Below, piece by piece: positions 57,872-64,000 of a stretch of DNA of 64,000 bases. Every line of letters starts with the position of its first letter. Position 1 is the first letter of the stretch. The notes beneath the pieces were generated by a model. It saw only the letters and a list, made by a program, of their open reading frames with translations. It was not told where the DNA came from and ran no database searches. The stretch is from NCBI RefSeq assembly GCF_029269265.1, contig NZ_JARIXP010000002.1, positions 576,189-640,188 on the forward strand. Reading direction: 5' to 3'. Source of the DNA: Rheinheimera sp. 1928-s. Lineage in GTDB: Bacteria > Pseudomonadota > Gammaproteobacteria > Enterobacterales > Alteromonadaceae. The position numbers and the translations under genes were made by a program.

Positions 57872-58499
57872 TATCACTCACAGTCAGTAATTGCAGAGTC
57901 AGTTCCGCATCAGGGTGTTCAGTTACCTTGTAATCAATACTTTGCCAGCCTAAAGACCAGGACAACGCATCCAGTTTTTCTAAAACAGCAGTTAAGGCAA
58001 AATAGTTACCAGTTAAAACCACTACAGTAGAGTGTTGATAAATAATAGCTTTATTATCCGAACCTTGATCTGCGAAAGTTAAAGGCACTGGTGGGTTGGC
58101 AATAATTGATTTCAATTTTACATTATTGCTACTTTTTAACACATCCCGCAGCACCAGCGCCATGCGCTCTGAGCCTATAAAGTAACTGGTGAGCTGAGCA
58201 ATCTGTTGCTGCAACTGCTGTTCCTGACGTTGCAGTTTCTCAACCTCCTGTTTATAGCTGGCGTCTACGTCTGTACCCGCTTGTTGCTGTAATGAAGTTA
58301 AAGTGTTGCGTTGTTGCTCTGTGGTCATAGTGGCACTTTTTATTTGTAGTTCCACTTTTCTCAGTTCTTCAAAAGCCGGCACTAAAAATTGCAACAGAAA
58401 AAGCCAGAGGCATAACAACAAAGCACCAATAAAGGCGGTGTATTTTTCGCGCTCTTTTAGCGCACTAAAACGTGCAGACCACTGCTGCCATGTATTCAT
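57849..58499 (-). CDS. mshJ: MSHA biogenesis protein MshJ (PilO-like)
   Basis: A 216-residue bitopic membrane protein. One TM at about residues 20-42 (FIGALLLCLWLFLLQFLVP), a Gln-rich coiled coil (about 45-100), and a PilO-type ferredoxin-like end. It overlaps mshI2 by 4 bp and forms the inner-membrane alignment complex with MshI/MshI2. Confidence 0.82.
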   Translation of the reverse strand: MNTWQQWSARFSALKEREKYTAFIGALLLCLWLFLLQFLVPAFEELRKVELQIKSATMTTEQQRNTLTSLQQQAGTDVDASYKQEVEKLQRQEQQLQQQIAQLTSYFIGSERMALVLRDVLKSSNNVKLKSIIANPPVPLTFADQGSDNKAIIYQHSTVVVLTGNYFALTAVLEKLDALSWSLGWQSIDYKVTEHPDAELTLQLLTVSDNESYIKL

Positions 58500-59110
58500 A
58501 GACTTGCCTCCTCTGCTGTCGCACCTGTTGCAGAGGAAGTGACTTTAAAAGTTAAAGCTTCGGTATTTTCTGCCTGCTTTATTTCAAACTGAGAGAAGGT
58601 ATGGCCTTTAAAAAACGCTGTACCACTGAGTTGAGTAAGCCATTGCGGCAACAACTCAGGCTCTGTGACATAACCACTAAACTGGCTGGAGCTTGCATTC
58701 AAACTAAAGCCATCTAACCATAAGCCTTGCGGATCTATACTGGCCAGGTACTGAAATACAGGCGAATACTGCACTGAGGTTTTCAGCTGTTCACCTTGCA
58801 CAAAACGCAGTAATTTTTGCTTCTGGGCAATAATCTGATTCAGTTCAGTATGCTGTTTTACCAGAACGGCTGACGGCTGACGATTGCCAAGACTTTGTTG
58901 CAGCTGAGTTAATTGCTGTTCCTGAGTTTTGACTTGCTGTTGCAGCACAGCTAATTCAGCTTTTTTTGAGTCGGTTTGCAGATTAATCACCAAACCCGCT
59001 ACTAACAACACAGCGGAGAGCCCGGCTGTACTGCTGAGCAGTAACTTTAAGCTGATTTTTTCTTTAACAGGCTGTAAAGCCTGCACATAAAGGTTAACCC
59101 GCAGCTTCAA
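58496..59110 (-). CDS. mshI2: PilN-like MSHA protein (MshI2)
   Basis: The 204-residue protein has a short cytoplasmic start MKLRVNLYVQALQPVKE, which matches the PilM-binding NLYV-type peptide, one TM (LLLSSTAGLSAVLLVAGLVI), a coiled coil (about 50-105) and a PilN-type domain. It overlaps mshI by 17 bp. Confidence 0.8.
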   Translation of the reverse strand: MKLRVNLYVQALQPVKEKISLKLLLSSTAGLSAVLLVAGLVINLQTDSKKAELAVLQQQVKTQEQQLTQLQQSLGNRQPSAVLVKQHTELNQIIAQKQKLLRFVQGEQLKTSVQYSPVFQYLASIDPQGLWLDGFSLNASSSQFSGYVTEPELLPQWLTQLSGTAFFKGHTFSQFEIKQAENTEALTFKVTSSATGATAEEASL

Positions 59111-60056
59111 GGTTCACCTCCCTTTGAGCACACAAAGGCTCAATAGCACCAGCAAGGGCTAACCAGTACAGACTGAACTGTTCAGCAGACATCGTGACCC
59201 CGGCTTCCCTGGCTGACAGAGCAAACACCTGAGAAAAGCCATTTTGTACAAACAACTGCACTACCCCGGCTTGATCCGAATTGGCTAATAACAAAGCGAT
59301 TTCCTTTACCGGCGCTTGTTTGAGCTGGCCCTCGAAGTAATCTATTGAACGTTGAAGCTCTAGCAATAAATTATCAAACACTCCTTGTTGTAATTCATCA
59401 AGGCTGTATTGATCGAGACGGTTAAACCCTCGCAAACGACGGGAGAAACATAAATTACCTTGCTGCAGAATTTGTACCGCTAAATCCTGACCCGACAGAT
59501 GAGAAACCAGCATCACAGCCTGGTGTTTAGGTGGTAACAAGTTTCTGGCCAGCCATTCTTCCGGCTGAATGCCTACCAATTGTAATTTGTTCTGTGTAAA
59601 TAAGGCCACAATATCTGCTAACCAGCTTTTTGAGCTGACCACTACATTGACTTTGATACCCTGCAATTGATTTTGTAAGGGTAGATCCAAATAATCCAGC
59701 ACCATATCGTCATCGGGCAGAGTAACTAAATCTTTGATAGTCCATGGTAAAGCTAATGAAATCTCTTCATCAGGCACTGCAGGTTTATCAATCTGCAACA
59801 CCATATAACGCTCGGGAGGGATGACTAAGGTACACTGGCAATCTGGTGGTAATTTTGTCGCTATGGTTTTAAAAGCTGCAGACAATTGTGACGCAGAACC
59901 AAACTGTTCCTGGAACATTTGCTCCACCCGCTGCTCTGTTGCTGATTGTTGAGTGACCACAACAACCTTTACACTATTAGCAGACAGATGAACGCCAGCA
60001 AATACATTGCCTGATTTTTTGGTGAGTTTTAATTGCGCCAATAGCTTTGTTAACAT
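59094..60056 (-). CDS. mshI: PilM-like MSHA protein MshI
   Basis: First gene of the leftward pilus cluster. The 320-residue cytoplasmic protein has the actin-like PilM outline, starting FAGVHLSANSVKVVVVT, with QCTLVIPPERYMVLQIDKPAVPDEEI and a later LLELQRSIDYFEGQ region. It should recruit the PilN-like MshI2. Upstream is a 103-bp AT-rich divergent spacer to the PLP enzyme, which must contain the cluster promoter. Confidence 0.85.
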   Translation of the reverse strand: MLTKLLAQLKLTKKSGNVFAGVHLSANSVKVVVVTQQSATEQRVEQMFQEQFGSASQLSAAFKTIATKLPPDCQCTLVIPPERYMVLQIDKPAVPDEEISLALPWTIKDLVTLPDDDMVLDYLDLPLQNQLQGIKVNVVVSSKSWLADIVALFTQNKLQLVGIQPEEWLARNLLPPKHQAVMLVSHLSGQDLAVQILQQGNLCFSRRLRGFNRLDQYSLDELQQGVFDNLLLELQRSIDYFEGQLKQAPVKEIALLLANSDQAGVVQLFVQNGFSQVFALSAREAGVTMSAEQFSLYWLALAGAIEPLCAQREVNLEAAG

Positions 60057-60159
60057 AACGGCAAATACTACCTACTGTGCTTTCTCAATTATTGTAACTG
60101 TAAATTATCATGAAAACGATAAAAATGATAAAACTTTCGTTCCAGAATGACAACAAACT

Positions 60160-61077
60160 ATGAAACTAACTTCTTATTTGCAGTGGCAAAAGCTTCAGCA
60201 TCCATTACTGAATGATCATCAGACGGAGATCTGGCTGCGTTATGCCCCAGGTAATAATCCGGACATATCCGGAAACAAAATACTGAAGCTAAAATACCAG
60301 TTGGAGCAAGCACTGCAACAAAAATCTCAGGGCTTGTTAACCTTTGGCGGAGCTTTTTCTAATCATTTGGTCGCAGCAGCAGCGGTGGCTGCCGAAAATA
60401 AGCTGCAAAGTGTCGGCATAGTGCGTGGTGAGGAAGTTGATTTAAACAACCCAACTTTGGCTTTATGCCGCTCTTATGGCATGCAACTCATCAGGGTCAG
60501 CAGAGCTTTTTACAGGACCCGCCATCAACAGGAAACTCTGCAGCAGTTAAGTGAACAATTCCCTGGTTACTTGCATATTCCCGAAGGAGGAACTTGTGAG
60601 GCAGCGGTTCAGGGCGTCAGTGAACTGGATATGTGTACTACACCTGCAGGACCTGCTTCTTTGCTTATTTGTGCCGTAGGCAGCGGTGGAACAGTAGCAG
60701 GTTTGATCCGGGGATCGAAAACGACGCCTGTAGTAGGTATTGCAGTGGTTCAGGATCAGAGCCTGCCGGAAAAAATAAGAGCCTTTTTGCCTGCTGATCG
60801 TAACTGGCCAGAATGGCAGTTAATTCAGGCCTTACATCAGCCCCGTTACGGTCGCTTTGATCCCCAGTTATGGCAGTTTTGTCAGTCTTTTGCAGATCAG
60901 GACGTGCAGCTTGAACCTGTGTATACAGGAAAAGCCTTGTACTCTGTATTTGAGCTGATTAAAGCCGGGATTATCCCAAAAGGCAGCCGTCTGAGTTTTT
61001 TTCACACAGGCGGATTACAAGGATTAAAGGGGCTTGCTTACAGAGGTCTTATTCCTACCACTGATCCCGGCCAATAA
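60160..61077 (+). CDS. PLP-dependent enzyme of the ACC deaminase / D-cysteine desulfhydrase family
   Basis: The 305-residue cytoplasmic protein belongs to the fold-II PLP group. The cofactor Lys is in SGNKILKLKYQLEQAL (about residue 39), followed by LLTFGGAFSNHLVAAAAVA with the carboxylate-binding Ser-Asn-His, and the phosphate-binding Gly loop CAVGSGGTVAGLIRG. D-cysteine desulfhydration is more likely than ACC deamination in such bacteria, but the sequence does not decide. It lies on the plus strand between mshI and csrD, both minus. Its stop is only 10 bp from the csrD stop, with no terminator between. Confidence 0.82.
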   Translation: MKLTSYLQWQKLQHPLLNDHQTEIWLRYAPGNNPDISGNKILKLKYQLEQALQQKSQGLLTFGGAFSNHLVAAAAVAAENKLQSVGIVRGEEVDLNNPTLALCRSYGMQLIRVSRAFYRTRHQQETLQQLSEQFPGYLHIPEGGTCEAAVQGVSELDMCTTPAGPASLLICAVGSGGTVAGLIRGSKTTPVVGIAVVQDQSLPEKIRAFLPADRNWPEWQLIQALHQPRYGRFDPQLWQFCQSFADQDVQLEPVYTGKALYSVFELIKAGIIPKGSRLSFFHTGGLQGLKGLAYRGLIPTTDPGQ

Positions 61078-61087
61078 AAATCAGCTA

Positions 61088-62896
61088 TCAGCCCGACAAC
61101 TGATTCTGGGCAATAAGCCGCGCCAGTGGTTGACTGAAGTAATAACCCTGGGCACCAACAACCCCCAGTTTTTTCAGACACTGCCATTCAGGGTCTTGCT
61201 CTACCCCTGTGGCTATCACCTTAATATCTTTACCAACACAAGAAGCTAATAAACCGCGGATAAACAGCTGCTGTTCCAGTTGATGGTCGATCCCCCGCAC
61301 CACAGCCGGATGAATTTTTAACATTCGTATTGGCAACTCATCGCTATAAGGAGCCGCATCCAGGCTTAAGCCCACATGGTCGACTATCAGCTCAAAGCCC
61401 CACTGCTGCAGTTGCAGCAATTTTGGTTTCAGGTTTTTGTAGTGTTTAATTAAATGATGTTCATGAAATTCCAGCGCCAGATCCGCGGCCACTATAGTTC
61501 CATTATTGACCTGCTGTTGCAGCCAATGCCACCAGGCTTCATCTAATAGAGATTGGGTATTTAAGTTCACACTGCATCTGCAATGTTCCAGCACTTCAGT
61601 TTCGCCCAGCTTAGCAACCTTCAGCAGTACATACTGATCGATCGCACTGACTAAACCACAGTTAGCCGCCATAGGTAAAAATAAGGCCGCAGCCAATTTG
61701 TCACCATCGCTGCTGGCCAACCTTACCAGCACTTCATGCTGCAATACATCATTGTCCTGCCAGGAAAATACCGGCTGAAAACTCAGCAAAAATCTGTTTT
61801 CTCTTAACGCATTATGCAACTCAGTTCGCCACCAGACTGAGCCTTTTATTTTTGGTTTTTGTGGATCATTAAAACCATAAGCCGCATTAGGCCCCTGCAA
61901 CTGAGCTGTTTTTAACGCCATATCTGCTTCAGCCATGAGCTGATAGGAGCTTTGCCCTTGTTGATACAGCACGAAGCCTATATGGATCAGGTCAAAATCC
62001 TGGCATTCATCAAAGAAGTTAGCCTGACTCAATACCTGGGCCATGCGGTCGCCCAATTGTTCGGCTTCCTTTCCCGATAATCCTGGGATCAGTAACGACA
62101 GGTCGTTATCAGCCAACCTCGCCATTACAGCCTCAGGCCAGCCAGAGACCAATTCAGCAATCAACTCAACACAACCCCTTAAACGCTGCAATTTGATTAG
62201 ATTGGACAGATTAGATTCAGGGTGTGACAACTGCACCAAAAACACAGCCCCGCTTGCTGCTTCTCCACCTTCAGTTAAATAATGATTTAAGCGGCTTTCA
62301 AAAAATACTCTGTTGCCTATCGCCAGCTCGTGATCCACTAAACCTTGCACCCGCACCAGTTGTCGAATTTCGCTATCACGTTTTTGCCAGTTTTGTAGCT
62401 TTAACAACACCCGCTGTAATTGGGTGGTAGGGTTAGTTTCTCGGTGAAAAGGTAAATCCAAATGAGTGAGTAACAATTGGGTTTGCTGCTCCAGTTGTTG
62501 TAACTCCTGCCTGAATTGCCGCTGATAAGGCCGGATCCATAACAACCAGCCCAGCCAGATCACAAAAGGCAGATTCAGTAACAGATAATCCAATGCAGTC
62601 CAGCTTCTCACCAGTTCAGGCGACAGATGTAACACTGGGTTTGAGCCGTCTAAAGCCACAAAATCAGCAGCAGTTGGAGGTGGGCTGGATAAAAGCTGCA
62701 GTTGACCTTGTTCACTCACCAGCCATGACTGTTGCTGTAATGGCTGCAACACAAGCCATTGTTGCCATTGCTGCTGACGGTGCTGCAGTTGCAACTGACC
62801 AATACTATAAAAGCTGATATTGACCAGCAGTAACACCAACACACTGAGCAACTGCTGCCAATGGCGTTTCTTTTGGACTATCTGGCTTAACCACAT
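61088..62896 (-). CDS. csrD: CsrD/MshH regulator with degenerate GGDEF and EAL domains
   Basis: CsrD (YhdA, called MshH in Vibrio) promotes RNase E-dependent decay of CsrB/C RNAs and so frees CsrA. I choose ATG 62896 (MWLSQIVQKKRHWQQ) because AAGGAG lies 5 nt upstream. The frame opens 8 codons earlier. It has two TM helices (about 14-33 and 125-142) around a periplasmic loop, then a HAMP-like helix, a GGDEF-fold (about 190-335) where the signature is RLADNDLSLL, and an EAL-fold (360-600) where EAL is replaced by LEFHEHHL. Both catalytic sites are thus lost, as known for CsrD. Confidence 0.88.
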   Translation of the reverse strand: MWLSQIVQKKRHWQQLLSVLVLLLVNISFYSIGQLQLQHRQQQWQQWLVLQPLQQQSWLVSEQGQLQLLSSPPPTAADFVALDGSNPVLHLSPELVRSWTALDYLLLNLPFVIWLGWLLWIRPYQRQFRQELQQLEQQTQLLLTHLDLPFHRETNPTTQLQRVLLKLQNWQKRDSEIRQLVRVQGLVDHELAIGNRVFFESRLNHYLTEGGEAASGAVFLVQLSHPESNLSNLIKLQRLRGCVELIAELVSGWPEAVMARLADNDLSLLIPGLSGKEAEQLGDRMAQVLSQANFFDECQDFDLIHIGFVLYQQGQSSYQLMAEADMALKTAQLQGPNAAYGFNDPQKPKIKGSVWWRTELHNALRENRFLLSFQPVFSWQDNDVLQHEVLVRLASSDGDKLAAALFLPMAANCGLVSAIDQYVLLKVAKLGETEVLEHCRCSVNLNTQSLLDEAWWHWLQQQVNNGTIVAADLALEFHEHHLIKHYKNLKPKLLQLQQWGFELIVDHVGLSLDAAPYSDELPIRMLKIHPAVVRGIDHQLEQQLFIRGLLASCVGKDIKVIATGVEQDPEWQCLKKLGVVGAQGYYFSQPLARLIAQNQLSG

Positions 62897-63066
62897 TACA
62901 ACTCCTTTTGCCTTCATCAAACGAATGTACTAAGTGTGAGTCAAGTTTCGCTGTGATGCCGATTTTTTTCTGCAACACCTTAAGCTGCGATATGGCCAGC
63001 AGACAAAAAAACGGCGACTTTGATATAGTAAAGCCAGAATCATTAGAAAAATCACAGGACAAAGAT

Positions 63067-63543
63067 ATGGAATGGCAAGTTGCAGGCTTTAGTCAGTTGG
63101 ATTCGTATACGGTATACGCCATGCTGCAATTAAGGGTAGATGTGTTTGTTGTTGAACAAAACTGTCCTTATCCTGAGCTGGATAACAAAGATTTACACCC
63201 ACAAACCCGGCATATTCTGCTGAAAAAAGGCGACAAAATTTTAGCCTACGCACGGGTGCTTGCCCCTGGTGTCAGTTATGAAAACAGCCCTGCTCTGGGC
63301 CGCATTTGTGTGTCGCAAACCGCACGTCGTCTGGCTTTGGGCCGTGGCTTGATGGATAAAGCTCTGGATGTAGCCAGCAGTTGCTGGCCTGATTCTGAGA
63401 TCCGTATTTCGGCTCAGTGTTATCTGCAACGTTTTTACGAGTCTTTTGGTTTTATCGCTTGCAGCGAGCCTTATCTGGAAGATGATATTCCACATCTGGA
63501 AATGGCGCGCCCGGCAACACCTTTAGGCGCAGCCACTAATTAG
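63067..63543 (+). CDS. elaA: GNAT acetyltransferase, ElaA family
   Basis: I choose ATG 63067, preceded by AGGAC 6 nt away, giving 158 residues, the usual ElaA length. An upstream in-frame ATG at 62908 would add 53 residues over the csrD promoter area and has no family support. The protein begins MEWQVAGFSQLDSYTVYAML, has LQLRVDVFVVEQNCPYPELDNKDLHPQTRHI, and the acetyl-CoA loop region LGRICVSQTARRLALGRGLMDKAL. ElaA substrate is not established. Confidence 0.85.
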   Translation: MEWQVAGFSQLDSYTVYAMLQLRVDVFVVEQNCPYPELDNKDLHPQTRHILLKKGDKILAYARVLAPGVSYENSPALGRICVSQTARRLALGRGLMDKALDVASSCWPDSEIRISAQCYLQRFYESFGFIACSEPYLEDDIPHLEMARPATPLGAATN

Positions 63544-63572
63544 TGATTCAACAGCTATACAAAAGCAGGATC

Positions 63573-64000
63573 TCAGCTTTCTGGTGCCTGACCGTATAGC
63601 TGTTCAGCCCGGTTAAACAACACCCAACTGGTCAGAATGTATTTATCATCAGACACTGGGACACAACCTCTGTGGGTGTGGGTAAAGTAAGCTGGTGCTA
63701 TCACCATACGCCCGGCTTTGGGCTGAATGGCTTTATTCTGATAATAAAACTCCGTCTGACCACCCTCTGCCACATCGTTTAAATAAAACATAAATAACAA
63801 AGTGCGATGCAGTGGCTCATTGTGGGGTAACTGCGGATAAACCTCTGAGTGCCAATAGCCGTAATTGCCTTTGCCCTGCTGATATTTTTGCATCTGAATA
63901 GGACCAAGCCGGTACAAAGTACGCATAAAGTTATCGGCCTGAGGTGCACCCAATTGCGGGTAGTTATCGGCAGTAATAGCCACCATACGGTTTTCAGCCG
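63573..64000 (-). CDS. 2OG-Fe(II) oxygenase (C-terminal part, 5' end beyond window)
   Basis: The minus-strand frame is open to the right edge (the codons before ATG 63986 read AENR), so the start is outside the window. The visible 140 or so residues form the double-stranded beta-helix of a prolyl-4-hydroxylase-like oxygenase: YGYWHSEVYP with an His-x-Glu pair in the place of the usual His-x-Asp, FMFYLNDVAEGGQTEFYY, KAGRMVIAPAYFTHTHRGCVPVSDDKYILTSWVLF with the distal His and the Lys that would hold 2-oxoglutarate. The substrate is unknown. It converges with elaA across 29 bp. Confidence 0.8.
   Translation of the reverse strand, partial: AENRMVAITADNYPQLGAPQADNFMRTLYRLGPIQMQKYQQGKGNYGYWHSEVYPQLPHNEPLHRTLLFMFYLNDVAEGGQTEFYYQNKAIQPKAGRMVIAPAYFTHTHRGCVPVSDDKYILTSWVLFNRAEQLYGQAPES

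Noticed and set aside
62908-63066. N-terminal extension of the ElaA gene
   Set aside because: The 53 extra residues overlap the csrD promoter region and exceed the family length; ATG 63067 has a better ribosome site.

Overview
This is chromosomal DNA of a marine or freshwater Gammaproteobacterium of the Alteromonadales/Chromatiales borderland. A Rheinheimera- or Alishewanella-like genome is my best guess. The guess rests on the complete MSHA pilus locus, the gammaproteobacterial mreBCD-maf-rng-yhdP-nit-tldD block, a Shewanella-type N-acetylgalactosamine (Aga) cluster with a TonB receptor, and an ERIC element. I see no tRNA, rRNA, prophage, insertion sequence or CRISPR array. Coding density is high.

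Layout. 1-1.7 kb: the start of a membrane sensor protein (cut by the window edge) and a secreted PL3 pectate lyase. 1.8-7.9 kb: a czcICBA-like heavy-metal efflux operon. 8-11.2 kb: ApbE flavin transferase, a double-length Rnk-like protein, and an alpha/beta hydrolase. 11.2-23.9 kb: a GalNAc-glycan utilisation locus. A TonB receptor and a DUF3472 lipoprotein run leftward; agaR, a GH109 glycosidase, agaZ, agaS, agaK, agaA and agaP run rightward from a shared 323-bp control region. 24.1-33.5 kb: an M3 peptidase lipoprotein, pmbA, a GH18 chitinase, darP, pssA, tldD and a nitrilase-family amidase. 33.5-41.9 kb: yhdP, rng, maf, mreD, mreC and mreB, all leftward. 42.2-60.1 kb: the MSHA type IV pilus cluster mshQPODCAB-GENMLKJ-I2-I, leftward, with mshF missing. 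60.2-64 kb: a PLP enzyme, csrD/mshH, an ElaA-type acetyltransferase and a 2OG-Fe(II) oxygenase cut by the right edge.

How it works together. Pectate lyase, chitinase, GH109 glycosidase and the TonB receptor point to a polysaccharide- and glycoprotein-scavenging surface dweller. The MSHA pilus, with a very large multi-domain MshQ and a c-di-GMP-type MshE ATPase, fits attachment to such surfaces. CsrD/MshH beside it links pilus and Csr control. TldD and PmbA, the two halves of one protease, lie in the same region about 3.5 kb apart.

Most interesting non-coding structure: four dispersed 46-59-bp palindromes at gene 3' ends, which share a GGGG-variable-CACATT arm and vary by compensatory changes; an ERIC element inside the aga operon; an 18-bp TTTCGAAAGCTTTCGAAA operator candidate upstream of agaR; and stacked inverted repeats upstream of the pectate lyase. 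The most interesting coding structure is an in-frame fusion of two Rnk/GreA-C-like domains that keeps a good internal ribosome binding site. I found no clearly unprecedented defence or mobile system.
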